DNA from: Poriferisodalis sp965204195
GTDB lineage: Bacteria > Actinomycetota > Acidimicrobiia > Acidimicrobiales > Poriferisodalaceae
Reading direction: 5' to 3'
NCBI RefSeq assembly: GCF_965204195.1
Contig: NZ_OZ241975.1
Location: 124,001 to 188,000 of the forward strand
DNA length: 64,000 nucleotides
Shown here piece by piece: positions 24,856 to 34,410 of the stretch; position 1 is the stretch's first letter, and each line of letters opens with the position of its first letter. The translations under genes were made by a program, and so were the position numbers. The notes below the pieces were generated by a model, which was not told the DNA's origin, ran no database searches, and worked only from the letters and a program-made list of their open reading frames with translations.

Positions 24856-25608
24856 ATGGATGAGGTGACCTACGAGGTCGACGGGCACGTGGCGACGATC
24901 ACGTTGAACCGGCCCGACAAGCTCAATGCGATGACCGACGAGATGTACCACGGCATCGGCGAGGCACTGCTCGCGTCCGACGCTGACCCTGCTGTGCGCT
25001 GCACGATCGTGACCGGAACCGGCAGGGCGTTCACCTCGGGCCACGATCTCGGCGAGTTCGCGGACCGAACTGCTTGGATGCCGTGGCGCCCTGACCGGTT
25101 CGACATCGGTATGGAGACCGCCAAGCCCACGATCGCCGCGATCCAGGGCTACTGCCTGGCGGGCGGGCTGGAGCTGGCGCTGTTCTGTGACATCCGGGTC
25201 TGCGACGACACCGCCCAGTTCGGCTGCCCGGAAGTGCGCTGGGCCATCCTGCACGGCTACGGCGCGCTGCGGCTGCCGGGCCTGATTGGTTCGTCGGACG
25301 CGATGCGGCTGCTGCTGACCGGGGCATTTGTAGATGCACCCGAAGCACTGCGCATCGGGCTGGTCAGCGAGATGACCGCGCCGGAGGACCTGCAGGCGAC
25401 CGCTCGGGGCATCGCCGACCAGATCGCTGCCAACGGTCCCGCCGCGATCCGGATGACCAAGGAGATGGCCCTGCGCGGCCGGGAGATGTCGCTGGCCGAC
25501 GGCCTTCGGCTCTACCAGGAATACACCCGGGCAGCCTTCGCCTCCCCCGATGCCAAAGAGGGCCTGCGGGCCTTCGCCGAACGCCGCGACCCCGACTACG
25601 GCGCCTAG
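24856..25608 (+). CDS. Enoyl-CoA hydratase/isomerase (crotonase) family protein
   Basis: The 250-aa protein starts at ATG 24856, six bases after GAGAGGGG. A TTG six bases earlier is possible. The crotonase motifs are ATITLNRPDKLNAMTDEM, the oxyanion loop ITGTGRAFTSGHDLGEF (seen as IVTGTGRAF), and PTIAAIQGYCLAGGLELAL. A glutamate sits in FGCPEVRW. The second usual catalytic glutamate is not obvious. Substrate chain length cannot be told. It opens a rightward pair with the tandem CoA-transferase. Confidence 0.88.
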   Translation: MDEVTYEVDGHVATITLNRPDKLNAMTDEMYHGIGEALLASDADPAVRCTIVTGTGRAFTSGHDLGEFADRTAWMPWRPDRFDIGMETAKPTIAAIQGYCLAGGLELALFCDIRVCDDTAQFGCPEVRWAILHGYGALRLPGLIGSSDAMRLLLTGAFVDAPEALRIGLVSEMTAPEDLQATARGIADQIAANGPAAIRMTKEMALRGREMSLADGLRLYQEYTRAAFASPDAKEGLRAFAERRDPDYGA

Positions 25609-25668
25609 AGGCTGAGCCCCGGGCCAGAGCGGCCCATGAGCGCGAGCGAACAAGAGCGGGAAATAACA
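25608..25668 (+). repeat. Dispersed intergenic repeat, copy D
   Basis: It begins on the last base of the enoyl-CoA hydratase TAG stop: GAGGCTGAGCCCCGGGCC, AGAGCGGCCCATGAGCG, then CGAGCGAACAAGAGCGGGAA. It lacks the GCAGGCGAAGCCGTGG segment of copies A, C and E. The remaining 99 bp to the next gene show no other feature. Confidence 0.7.
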
Positions 25669-25767
25669 GCGCAGCCGAGCGCTTGTCGCGGACGATCCTC
25701 ACGTCGGCCGCACGGCAGGATCGGTACGATCCGGGCCCGCTGGGGTTGACGGCGATCCAGGGGTGAT

Positions 25768-28239
25768 GTGCGAGGCGTTCGGGTACTGGATCTGAGCGAT
25801 GGGCGCGCGGGCGTGTACTGCGCTCGGCTGCTCGCGATGACCGGTGCCGATGTGGTGGCAGGCGAACCGTCGGACGGATCGCGTCTGCGGCAATCGCGTG
25901 TAATCGACACCGCCGCTGGCCCGGTTTCGACGACGTGGGAGTACTTGCGAGCCAATACGGCGAGCGTCGTCGTCGATCCCGGCGCCTCGCTGGACGAGTT
26001 GGCCGACGACTTCGACGTAGTCGTGCTGGACGTCCACGGTGACCTGGCCTCGACGCAAGCGGAGATCGCGGCAGTCCGAGAGGCCCACCCCCGGCTCGTG
26101 GCAGCAGCCATCACGCCGTACGGGTTCACCGGGCCGAAGTCGGCATGGCGCGCCGGTCCGCTCGAGCATTGGGCGCTGGGCGGGCATATGAGCCTCAACG
26201 GAGAGCCAGACCGGCACCCGCTGCCGGGCGGCGGTCCTTGGTTGACGCACCTGGTGGGAGCGACTGCTGCGATCGGCATCCAGGCAGCACTTGTCAACGC
26301 TGCCACGACTGGCCGTGGCGATCTGGTGGAGGTGTCAGCGCTGGAGGCGCTGGCCAATGCCCACCAGTGGAGCTTCAGCCTGTACACCCACAACGGCGTC
26401 ACGAAGCGCCGGTGGGGGAACCGCTTCGGCGAGCAGCACCATCCGCTAGCGCTCTACGAGTGCATTGACGGCTGGATCTGCATTGCGTCCGTGTCGATGC
26501 ACCAGTGGGAAGGCTTCTGCATCGCGATGGACCAGGTGGAGCTGCTGGCCCGCGATGACTTCTATGTCCCCGCGGTGCGATTCGACCACGCCGACGAACT
26601 CGACGAGATCATCTCCGCTTGGGCCGCCAAGAAAACCGTCGCCGAGGCTGTCGCCGTCCTGCAGGACAACCAGGTGCCCTCTGGCCCGGTCGCCAGTCTC
26701 GACGACATGCTGATCAGCGAGCAGCTCGCCGCACGCGGCTACTGGCAGCACTTCGGCGCCGTCGATGCTCAGACCGACGGTGTCCGGCCAAGTGAGCCGG
26801 GCGCTGGCAGTGTGTCGAACGCACGACTGCCAGGACCGCCGGCGCACATCGAAGGTGCGACACCGCAGTTCCGCCGAGCGCCCGCACTCGGCGCGGGCCT
26901 CGATGACCCTGCGCCGGTTCGAACAGGCTGGCCCGCTGGTGTCAAGCCGCTTGCGGGTGTGCGGGTGGTTGAGTTCACGATCGCCTGGGCGGGCCCGTTG
27001 GTCTGTCGCATGCTCGGTGATCTCGGCGCTGATGTGATCAAGATCGAGCACCCCACCGCACGCGGCCTCGCCATGCCGCCCGCCGAGATGATCCTGGCTG
27101 AGCGCGGCGGCTGGGAATGGGGACAGCTCCCCGGTCCGCTGTCGCGCAACGGGATCTTCCTCAACAACGACCCCGGCGACGACTGGTTCAACCGCCTCGG
27201 CCACTGGAACAAGATGAACCGCTCGAAGCGCGGCCTGTGCCTGGACCTGAAGGCCCCCGGCGGGCGAGATGTGTTGCGCAGGCTCGTCGAGACAGCAGAC
27301 ATGGTGGTGAACAACTACAGCCCTCGCGGCGTTCGCTCGGCCGGCATCACGCTGGCCGAGCTCCGCGAGATGAACCCGGGCATCGTCACGCTCGATATGT
27401 CCGGCTTCGGTGCCACCGGCCCCGACGCCGAGCGCATCAGCTGGGGCCCGGTGCTCGATGCCGCCTCGGGCCTGGCGTCCACCACCGGCTACCCAGACTC
27501 GGGCCCCTACAAGCAGGGCATCGCATTCCCCGATGTCGTCGGAGGCCTGCACGGCACGGTCATTGCGCTGGCCGCGCTGTGGCAGCACTGGCGCACCGCC
27601 GAGCCTGTCGGCGTCGACCTGTCTCAGCTCGAGACAGCGATCAATGTCGCAGGCGACCAGTTCACCGAGGCCTCAATGCGTCCGGCTGGCTCGCTGCCCC
27701 CAACCCGCCGCGGCGCCCGCACACCAGACGCCGCGCCCTCAGGCGTGTATCAGTGCCGCGGCGAAGACGCCTGGCTCGCCCTGACAGTCGAGGACGACGC
27801 AGCATGGAAAGCACTCATACAGGTGCTCGACGATTCAGCATGCAACCCCCAGTGGACCACCGCCGCGGCGCGCCATGCCGATCACGACGCCATAGACGTG
27901 ATGATCGAACGCTGGACAGCAACCCGAGACAAACACGAAGCCGCCGCCGAGCTGCAAGCTGCAGGCATAGCGGCCTCAGCCGTCATGACAATCGCCGACG
28001 TCGTCAACGACGACCACAGCGCAGCCCGCGGACTGATGGTTGACCACGCCCGCCAAGGCGAACAACCCCAGCTTTTCCCCGGCCTTCCGTTCCGCTTCGA
28101 CACCACACCAGCCGCCCTCAGCCCACCCCCCAAGCTGGGCCAGCACAACGACACGATCCTGGCTGAGCTCGGCTACGCCCCCGCCGAGATCACTGCGCTG
28201 TACGACAGCAACACCATCGCTACAACCCCGCCCGACTAA
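25768..28239 (+). CDS. Tandem class III (CaiB/BaiF) CoA-transferase
   Basis: Two CoA-transferase units are fused in one 823-aa chain. Unit 1 (about residues 1-370) begins VRVLDLSDGRAGVYCARLL and has the active-site stretch RGDLVEVSALEAL. Unit 2 (about 390-800) begins VRVVEFTIAWAGPLVCRMLG, then GADVIKIEHPTARG, KRGLCLDLKAPGGRDVL and EPVGVDLSQLETAI. Class III enzymes use an Asp in the xVDxS position. Unit 2 keeps Asp, unit 1 has Glu. These enzymes normally form interlocked dimers, and a fusion would give a heterodimer-like pair. The start is GTG 25768. A role in acid or lipid activation is inferred from the neighbouring CoA genes. Confidence 0.88.
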   Translation: MRGVRVLDLSDGRAGVYCARLLAMTGADVVAGEPSDGSRLRQSRVIDTAAGPVSTTWEYLRANTASVVVDPGASLDELADDFDVVVLDVHGDLASTQAEIAAVREAHPRLVAAAITPYGFTGPKSAWRAGPLEHWALGGHMSLNGEPDRHPLPGGGPWLTHLVGATAAIGIQAALVNAATTGRGDLVEVSALEALANAHQWSFSLYTHNGVTKRRWGNRFGEQHHPLALYECIDGWICIASVSMHQWEGFCIAMDQVELLARDDFYVPAVRFDHADELDEIISAWAAKKTVAEAVAVLQDNQVPSGPVASLDDMLISEQLAARGYWQHFGAVDAQTDGVRPSEPGAGSVSNARLPGPPAHIEGATPQFRRAPALGAGLDDPAPVRTGWPAGVKPLAGVRVVEFTIAWAGPLVCRMLGDLGADVIKIEHPTARGLAMPPAEMILAERGGWEWGQLPGPLSRNGIFLNNDPGDDWFNRLGHWNKMNRSKRGLCLDLKAPGGRDVLRRLVETADMVVNNYSPRGVRSAGITLAELREMNPGIVTLDMSGFGATGPDAERISWGPVLDAASGLASTTGYPDSGPYKQGIAFPDVVGGLHGTVIALAALWQHWRTAEPVGVDLSQLETAINVAGDQFTEASMRPAGSLPPTRRGARTPDAAPSGVYQCRGEDAWLALTVEDDAAWKALIQVLDDSACNPQWTTAAARHADHDAIDVMIERWTATRDKHEAAAELQAAGIAASAVMTIADVVNDDHSAARGLMVDHARQGEQPQLFPGLPFRFDTTPAALSPPPKLGQHNDTILAELGYAPAEITALYDSNTIATTPPD

Positions 28240-28270
28240 GCGCCCTGCCGCCGACACAGCGGGCGCGCCG

Positions 28271-29041
28271 CTAGGCCATGGTGAGGCCGCCACTGACCGA
28301 CAGCGTCTGGCCGGTGATGTAGCCAGCCTCTTCGCTGCACAGGAATACGACGGCAGCAGCCACCTCGTGCGGTTGGCCGATGCGCTTCATCGGCACGGCC
28401 CGAGCCATCGCCCCGATGATTTTGTCGCTCGTGTCGGTGGCCGAGGCGATCTCTGCCAGCAGGCGAGTGTCGGTCGGGCCTGGGCACACCACGTTCGCGG
28501 TGATGCCGCGGCGCGCCACCTCGCGGGCGATGGTCTTGGTGAAAGCAATCACCCCGCCCTTGGCACCGGCATAGACGGCTTCGCCCGACGAGCCCACCCG
28601 AGCAGCATCCGAGCTGACGTTCACGATCCGCCCGAAACCCGTTTCGATCATGGCGGGCAGGCATCCGTGCGTCGTGCGAAGTGGACCCTTGTAGTTGATC
28701 TCGATGACCCGGTCCCAGAAATCCTCATCGGTGGTCACAAACGGATGCAGCACGTCCCACCCCGCGCAGTTCACCAACACTTCGACCGGTCCGAGTTCGT
28801 CCACCGCCGTCAGCAAACCCTGCGTCACGGCGTCGGAGTCGGCCACATCCATCTCCACAGCAATGGCTGTACCGCCCTCGCCGTTGATGGCGGTTGCCGT
28901 CTCGGTGGCCTCGGGCACCCGCAGGTCGGCCACTGCCACGCGCCGGCCATCGCGGGCCAGCCCGAGGCAGATCTCTCGCCCGATGCCTCCGCCGCCGCCC
29001 GTCACCAAGGCCACGCGGCCTGTGCCGTCTGGGTCGCTCAC
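28271..29041 (-). CDS. SDR family oxidoreductase, BadH-like
   Basis: This is a 256-aa classical short-chain dehydrogenase. The glycine motif is VTGGGGGIGREICLGLA, then LVNCAGWD (NAG-like), the catalytic Ser in IVNVSSDAARVG, and YAGAKGG with the Tyr-Lys pair. The blocks NCAGWDVLHPF, RVGSSGEAVYAGAKGGVIAF and VCPGPTDT resemble 2-hydroxycyclohexanecarboxyl-CoA dehydrogenase (BadH) more than FabG. Its real substrate is likely a CoA ester, given the neighbours, but this is inference. It precedes no obvious partner. The upstream gene at 29081 is on the same strand after 39 bp. Confidence 0.85.
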   Translation of the reverse strand: MSDPDGTGRVALVTGGGGGIGREICLGLARDGRRVAVADLRVPEATETATAINGEGGTAIAVEMDVADSDAVTQGLLTAVDELGPVEVLVNCAGWDVLHPFVTTDEDFWDRVIEINYKGPLRTTHGCLPAMIETGFGRIVNVSSDAARVGSSGEAVYAGAKGGVIAFTKTIAREVARRGITANVVCPGPTDTRLLAEIASATDTSDKIIGAMARAVPMKRIGQPHEVAAAVVFLCSEEAGYITGQTLSVSGGLTMA

Positions 29042-29080
29042 GTTGTCTCCTGTCGTCGAGTGCTCGGGCCGTGATGCGTT

Positions 29081-30109
29081 CTATGAGCGGGTGGCCTGCG
29101 CCACGTCACCCCACTTGTGCACCATGTCAGGGTCCTTGCGGATCTGCTCCTCCGCCAGGTACATGACCACCCGGCTGGCGGTGCCCGTGTAGCGGTCCTT
29201 CAACCGGTCCGCCATCTCGTCCCACGGGGCCACCAGCGCGAAATGCTCCAGCATGTCGTCGGTGATGCAATCGGCCATGCCGGCGATATCGCCAGCAGCC
29301 ATGCGCTCGCGCAGCGCCGCGGTCACGCCGTCGTACCCCAGGTCGGTGAACTGGAACGAGTAGTTCGGCGTGGTGCCGTAGAAGGCGATCTGCGTCTTGG
29401 CCCGCCGGACGAGCGGTGCCAGCTCTTCGGGAGAGTCACCCGGCGCGGCGAACACCGGCACGATCAGGTCGATCTCTTCGGCGTCGCGGCCGGCACGTTC
29501 GGCACCTTGGGCCACCTCGGGCAGCAGCCGCTCGCGGATGTAGTGCATGGTGTGCATCGGGTGGACATGCACGCCGTCGGCCACCTCGCCGGCCACGCTG
29601 TTCATGATCGGACCGACAGATGAGATGTCGACCTTCACGTCGCCGTAGTCGTGGCTGCGAGGCGCCCACTGGGCCGGCAGCAGGCTCAGGTTGAAGAACT
29701 CGCCCTCGTAGCTGAGCTTCTCTTCGCGCCGGAAGGCCCGCAAGCACGCCTGCACTGCTCCCACGTAGTCGCGCATGCGTGCCGCCGGCCGGTCGAACTC
29801 AGCCGCATAGCGCCGCACGATGTGGCCCTTCACCTGGCTGCCGAGCCCCAGCCGGAAGCGGCCGTTGGTTTCGCCGGCCAGTTCCCAGGCGATCTGGGCC
29901 GACACCATCGGGCTGCGGGGGAACGCCACGGCGATGCCGGTGGTGAAGGTGAGGCTGGGAGCTGCCATGGCTGCCGCGGCGAGCTGCATCCACGGCACCT
30001 GGCCGGTCTCGGTGTAGAGCATCCCGGAGAAGCCGGCGCCCTCCACCTTGCGGGCCAGGTCGGCCGCATCGCTCCAGGTGGATGAGCCGGTCATGAGATC
30101 GAATTCCAC
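29081..30109 (-). CDS. LLM-class F420-dependent oxidoreductase (TIGR03617-like)
   Basis: This is a 342-aa luciferase-like protein. Motifs: GFSGMLYTETGQVPWMQLAA, FTTGIAVAFPRSPMVSAQ, NGRFRLGLGSQVKGHIVRR, EGEFFNLSLLPAQW and VHPMHTMHYIRERLLPEV. The length and the QVKGHI motif fit the actinobacterial TIGR03617 group. It is divergent from the acyl-CoA synthetase gene across a 111-bp promoter spacer, and it leads into the SDR gene. F420 as cofactor is family-based. Confidence 0.87.
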   Translation of the reverse strand: MEFDLMTGSSTWSDAADLARKVEGAGFSGMLYTETGQVPWMQLAAAAMAAPSLTFTTGIAVAFPRSPMVSAQIAWELAGETNGRFRLGLGSQVKGHIVRRYAAEFDRPAARMRDYVGAVQACLRAFRREEKLSYEGEFFNLSLLPAQWAPRSHDYGDVKVDISSVGPIMNSVAGEVADGVHVHPMHTMHYIRERLLPEVAQGAERAGRDAEEIDLIVPVFAAPGDSPEELAPLVRRAKTQIAFYGTTPNYSFQFTDLGYDGVTAALRERMAAGDIAGMADCITDDMLEHFALVAPWDEMADRLKDRYTGTASRVVMYLAEEQIRKDPDMVHKWGDVAQATRS

Positions 30110-30220
30110 CTCGGGTCTCCTTCAGACGGGGGCGCGAACCCGCTCAACGTAGCCCCCGCTGCTTCGGCGTGTAGCGGGTCGGCTGGGCGTAGAGAGCGAC
30201 CGCTGGCATACGCTGCGGCG

Positions 30221-31852
30221 ATGGCTGCGAATGCGACCTACGACTGGCTGCTGCTGGGCGACGCCGTCGACCGGGCGGCCCGTAAGTGGGGGAACCGCCC
30301 CGCGGTGATCTTCGGCGAGCGCCACTGGACGTACGCCGATTTCGCCGACGAAGTGGACCGGGTGGCCAAGGGGCTGATGGCGCTCGGCGCCCAGATCGGC
30401 GATCACGTGGCGGTGTGGATGACCAACCTGCCCGAGTGGCTGTGGCTGCAGTACGCCATCCCGAAGGTGGGCGGCTGCATTGTGCCGCTCAACACTCGGT
30501 ACCGGACCGACGACGTGGCCTACACGGTGGCGCAGTCGGAGAGCCGGTTCATGATTTCGATCGACCAATCGGGCCCGATCGACTATCGCCAGATGCTCTG
30601 CGAGGCCTACCCGGAGATCACTGCAGCCGGCCACCTGGAACGGTTGGTGTTCACCGGCGCGGATCGTGGCGACGCCTTGGCTGATGCGATGAGCTGGGAT
30701 GATCTGCTCACCGCGGGGGAGAGCGTCTCCGACGAGAAGCTGGCCGCTCGCGCCGCCAGCGTGACCGTCGACGACCGCATGATGCTGGCGTACACCTCGG
30801 GCACCACCGGTCATCCCAAGGGTGTGGTGCACACCCACCGCCCGCTGCGCAACAGCCGTGAGCGCTCGATGCTGCTGGGTCACACCACCAACGACATTCA
30901 CATGAGCTACCTGCCGCTGTTCCACCTGTTCGGCTACGGCGAGGTCTCGATCCAGGCAGTGCTCACCGGCGGCTGCCAAGTGCTGTTCGACGTCTTCGAC
31001 CCCGCCGCGGTGCTGGCGGAAGTGGAGTCACGGGGCGGCACGGTGCTGCATGGGTTCGACTCGCACTGGGGCGACCTGCTGCGAGCCCAAGACGAGCACC
31101 CTCGTGACGTGTCCAGCCTGCGCATGGGAACCCTCGCGGCCGGCATGGAATCGTCCACGCCAATCGCTCGCCGGGCTCAGGAAGTGTTCTGCCCGACCAT
31201 CTCGGGCTGGGGCATGAGCGAGTCGTGGGCGTTCGTGAGCTGCAGCCACCCCACCCACTCCGTCGAGCAACGCACCGAGGCCTCCGGCTACCCCATGGAC
31301 GGCATCGAGTACCAGATCCGCGACCTGGACACCGGCGCCGAATGCCCCCCGGACACCCCGGGAGCGCTGTTCGTCCGCGGCTACACCGTGATGGAGGAGT
31401 ATTGGCGGCGGCCCGAAGCCACGGCCGAAGTGCTCGGCGATGACGGTTGGCTCGACACCGGCGACATCGCAAGGATGCGCCCCGACGGCCACGCCGTCTT
31501 CATCGGCCGCCACAAGGACATGCTCAAAGTGGGCGGCGAGAACGTGTCACCGGCCGAGGTGGAGGGCTATCTGCTCGAAGTCGACGGTGTCGAGCAGATC
31601 GCAGTAGTCGGCTACCCCGATCCGCGCCTCGTCGAGGTCCCCGTCGCCTTCGTGCAGCTCACCGCTACAGCTCCATCAGACATCACCGAAGAGTCGCTCA
31701 TCGAGCGCTGCCGAGGCCGCATCGCCAGCTTCAAGATCCCCCGCCACGTGATCTTCGTGAAGGAAATGCCAGCCACCCCCTCAGGCAAGATCCGCAAAGT
31801 AGAACTCCGCGACTGGGCCCTAGAAGACCTCGGCGATCCCAGCCACGCTTGA
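30221..31852 (+). CDS. Acyl-CoA synthetase (AMP-forming)
   Basis: The 543-aa ANL-family enzyme activates a carboxylic acid to its CoA ester through an acyl-adenylate. The P-loop motif is LAYTSGTTGHPKGVVHTH. It is followed by PLFHLFGYGE, GWGMSESWA, DGWLDTGDIARM and GRHKDMLKVGGENVSPAEVE. The catalytic lysine lies in TPSGKIRKVEL near the C-terminus. The full set of A3-A10 motifs is present. The substrate is unknown. It resembles the medium/long-chain FadD-like group. Confidence 0.92.
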   Translation: MAANATYDWLLLGDAVDRAARKWGNRPAVIFGERHWTYADFADEVDRVAKGLMALGAQIGDHVAVWMTNLPEWLWLQYAIPKVGGCIVPLNTRYRTDDVAYTVAQSESRFMISIDQSGPIDYRQMLCEAYPEITAAGHLERLVFTGADRGDALADAMSWDDLLTAGESVSDEKLAARAASVTVDDRMMLAYTSGTTGHPKGVVHTHRPLRNSRERSMLLGHTTNDIHMSYLPLFHLFGYGEVSIQAVLTGGCQVLFDVFDPAAVLAEVESRGGTVLHGFDSHWGDLLRAQDEHPRDVSSLRMGTLAAGMESSTPIARRAQEVFCPTISGWGMSESWAFVSCSHPTHSVEQRTEASGYPMDGIEYQIRDLDTGAECPPDTPGALFVRGYTVMEEYWRRPEATAEVLGDDGWLDTGDIARMRPDGHAVFIGRHKDMLKVGGENVSPAEVEGYLLEVDGVEQIAVVGYPDPRLVEVPVAFVQLTATAPSDITEESLIERCRGRIASFKIPRHVIFVKEMPATPSGKIRKVELRDWALEDLGDPSHA

Positions 31853-31862
31853 GCGGGCGCGG

Positions 31863-33167
31863 TTACGGGCCAGAGAAGGCCATTGCGGGCTGGCGGGGGC
31901 CGTCCAGCGTGTGATCGGCGGCGAACCCCATGGCCCGCTCCGACTCACGAGTACGAACCTCAGCCCGAGCCACAACATGGTGATGCACCTCGTCAGGCCC
32001 ATCGGCCAGCCGCAGCGTGCGCTGCGCATGCCACATGTCCGCCAGCGGGAACCACTGCGACACGCCGGCTGCGCCGTGCATCTGGATGGCCTCGTTGATG
32101 ATGTCGCAGCACTTCTCGGGCACCATCGCCTTGACGGCGCTCACCCACACCCGGGCCTCCGCGTTGCCCAGCGTGTCCATGGCCTTCGCGGCCCGCAGCA
32201 CCATCAGGCGCATGGCCTCCACCTCGATGCGTGACCGCGACACGATCTCCATGTTCTTGCCGAGATTGATCAGCTTCTTTCCGAAGCCCTCGCGGTTCAC
32301 GCCCCGGTCGACCATCATCTCGATGGCCTTCTCGGCCGAGCCGATCGAGCGCATGCAGTGGTGGATGCGGCCCGGGCCCAGCCGGAGCTGAGAGATCTCG
32401 AAGCCGCGACCCTCGCCGAGCAGGATGTTCTCCCTGGGGACGCGCACGTCGTTGAACAGGATGTGCATGTGCCCGTGCGGCGCGTCGTCGGCGCCGAAGA
32501 CGTGCATCGGCCCCAGGATCTCCACGCCGGGCGCGTCGATCGGCACGAGGATCTGCGACTGCTGCTTGTAGGTGTCCGCATCGGGATTGGTGCGGACCAT
32601 CGTGATCATGATCTTGCAGCGCGGATCGCCCGCACCTGAGATGTAGAATTTCTCGCCGTTGATCAGCCACTCGTCACCGTCGAGCACGGCGTTGGTCTGC
32701 ACCTGCTTGGCATCCGAGCTCATCACCGCCGGCTCGGTCATGGCGTAGGCAGAGCGGATCTTGCCCTCGAGCAGCGGTTCCAGCCATTCCGCCTTCTGCT
32801 CAGGCGTGCCGACACGCTCGAGCACCTCCATGTTGCCGGTGTCGGGCGCGGAGCAGTTGAGGCACTCCGAGGCCAGCCGGTTCTTGCCCAGCTCGTTGGC
32901 GATATAGGCGTAGTCGAGATTGCTCAGCCCTTCGCCGGTGTCCGCGTCGGGCAGGAAGAAGTTCCACAGGCCCTGCTCGCGAGCCTTGGCCTTGGCACCT
33001 TCCAGCAGCTCAAGCTGGCCGGGTGCCCAGCTCCAGCGGTCCTCGCGGTTCTCGCCCATCTGGTGAAATTCCTCGGTGATGGGGTCGACCTCGTCGCGGA
33101 TGAACGCCTTGACCGCTTCGTACAGCGGCTCGACCTCGGTGGACATCCGAAGATCGAAATCGTCCAT
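31863..33167 (-). CDS. Acyl-CoA dehydrogenase family protein
   Basis: This flavoprotein (434 aa from ATG 33167, MDDFDLRMSTEVEPL) has the ACAD motifs AYAMTEPAVMSSDA, GDEWLINGEKFYISGAGD, GRGFEISQLRLGPGRIHHCM and AIQMHGAAGVSQWFPLADMW. It is longer than short-chain enzymes and resembles ACAD10/11-like dehydrogenases. It converges on the acyl-CoA synthetase gene with a 10-bp gap. The two probably act on the same acyl-CoA pool, but this is inferred from position only. Confidence 0.92.
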   Translation of the reverse strand: MDDFDLRMSTEVEPLYEAVKAFIRDEVDPITEEFHQMGENREDRWSWAPGQLELLEGAKAKAREQGLWNFFLPDADTGEGLSNLDYAYIANELGKNRLASECLNCSAPDTGNMEVLERVGTPEQKAEWLEPLLEGKIRSAYAMTEPAVMSSDAKQVQTNAVLDGDEWLINGEKFYISGAGDPRCKIMITMVRTNPDADTYKQQSQILVPIDAPGVEILGPMHVFGADDAPHGHMHILFNDVRVPRENILLGEGRGFEISQLRLGPGRIHHCMRSIGSAEKAIEMMVDRGVNREGFGKKLINLGKNMEIVSRSRIEVEAMRLMVLRAAKAMDTLGNAEARVWVSAVKAMVPEKCCDIINEAIQMHGAAGVSQWFPLADMWHAQRTLRLADGPDEVHHHVVARAEVRTRESERAMGFAADHTLDGPRQPAMAFSGP

Positions 33168-33346
33168 GCTCGCGGACTTCAATGCTCCGCCAACCACAGC
33201 TGCTCCCCTCGTGTGCTCGCCAGCCGCAGGTCTGCCGCTGGCGCAGTGAACCCTACCGAGATCGGTCCAACGGCACCGGGCTGCGGCCTGAGCCGCGCTC
33301 CGCCCATCCCCTAGCGGGCCAGGGCGCGCCGGTACCTTCGGAAGCC

Positions 33347-33739
33347 ATGTTGCAGTGTGTTCGAGGGATGTGCACCGAGATGGCCACCGCAGGGTTGGGC
33401 TACGACGTGCCTGGAACGAGGGCGTGGCTCTACGATCTCGACGCGGCCACCATCGCTGGCACCTCCCGCCAGCGCGACATGATCATGCCGCTGTGCCGCG
33501 TCCATGCAGACCGGATCAAGGTGCCGGTCGGGTGGGAGCTCGACGATCAGCGGGCTTCCGAGCCAGAACCGGTCGTGGCAGCCTCTGAGCCGAGCGCCGC
33601 AGCCGCCGAGAGCGCCGAGCCGCTCTTCAAGCCCCGGTCCCGGCCCGAGCCGGCCGAGATGCCGCAGCCAGAGCCCGACCGCGAACCGGCACCGCCGTCG
33701 CTGCTCGAACGCGCCTTCCGAGCGGCGCCGTCGCGTTAG
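33347..33739 (+). CDS. DUF3499 family protein
   Basis: The 130-aa product from ATG 33347 begins MLQCVRGMCTEMATAGLGYD and has LCRVHADRIKVPVGWEL. The pattern of paired cysteines, then a CxxHADRxxVPxGWE motif, is the DUF3499 signature of Actinobacteria and suggests a zinc ribbon. The C-terminal half is acidic and proline-rich and probably disordered. The function is unknown. Confidence 0.85.
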   Translation: MLQCVRGMCTEMATAGLGYDVPGTRAWLYDLDAATIAGTSRQRDMIMPLCRVHADRIKVPVGWELDDQRASEPEPVVAASEPSAAAAESAEPLFKPRSRPEPAEMPQPEPDREPAPPSLLERAFRAAPSR

Positions 33740-33951
33740 AGCAGGCTTGCTTTCCGGGCGGCGGTCAGCACCAGCCGCCCGCGGGGGTTCAGGCTCGCCC
33801 GGTAACGAACGCCCTCGGCGTCGGTCAGCACCAGCTCGTTGCCCTCGCTGGCAACTTGGAGTTCGACGCCCAGCTCCGCGGAGAGCTCTGCGCGGCTGGC
33901 CTCCAGCGCGGCCCGCATGGCGCTGCGCCGCTGCGCTTCGTAGAGGTCCAT
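33736..33951 (-). CDS. Small conserved-looking protein of unknown function, 71 aa
   Basis: The product from ATG 33951 (MDLYEAQRRSAMRAAL) has an Ala/Glu-rich helix, then a strand-rich part: GVELQVASEGNELVLTDAEG, RYRASLNPRGRLVLTAAR. I do not recognise a family. Its stop overlaps the end of the DUF3499 gene on the other strand. Codon use looks coding, and the protein is acidic-to-neutral. Confidence 0.5.
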   Translation of the reverse strand: MDLYEAQRRSAMRAALEASRAELSAELGVELQVASEGNELVLTDAEGVRYRASLNPRGRLVLTAARKASLL

Positions 33952-34064
33952 GTCGTATTCGACAAAATCCCCTGGCTCGGTTCCAGATGGCCGCACAAGA
34001 CAAACAATGTCACAAGCGGTCAGGCCCCTACGGCAAGAAAGTTGCACGCCAGTAGCGTGAGAAC

Positions 34065-34322
34065 GTGAGCCTGTGGCTGGCCGTGCCGCTCTCGCTGGTG
34101 TTCATCTACATCGTGTACCGGCTCGGCCTGCGAATGATGGCCACGTTCTCGAGACCGATTCCCCCGCCGCCCCCGCCAGGGGAACTGCGAAGGGTTCGCC
34201 TCACTTACCGGTGCAGCCTCTGCGGTACCGAGATGCGCATGACCCGCGCCCCGGTGCAGCACCCGGAGCCGCCCCGCTGCTGCAGCGAGGACATGGACCT
34301 CATAGCCAACGCCGACGAATAG
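34065..34322 (+). CDS. Single-pass membrane protein with a zinc-ribbon-like motif, 85 aa
   Basis: GTG 34065 starts MSLWLAVPLSLVFIYIVYRL, a single N-terminal helix, then GLRMMATFSRPIPPPPPPG and a cytoplasmic CSLCGTEMRM with CCSEDMD downstream. The CxxC plus CC arrangement suggests a metal site, as in rubredoxin-like small proteins. No function is known. It is divergent from the 33736-33951 gene and converges on crgA with an 88-bp gap that holds nothing evident. Confidence 0.6.
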   Translation: MSLWLAVPLSLVFIYIVYRLGLRMMATFSRPIPPPPPPGELRRVRLTYRCSLCGTEMRMTRAPVQHPEPPRCCSEDMDLIANADE

Positions 34323-34410
34323 GAGCCCGCTCGGAGAGGTGCAGATGTCCTGCCGCCTCCGCTGCTTCCCACAGGTTCTCCACAGCCTGGGGAAAGTTAC
34401 ATCCGTGTCA

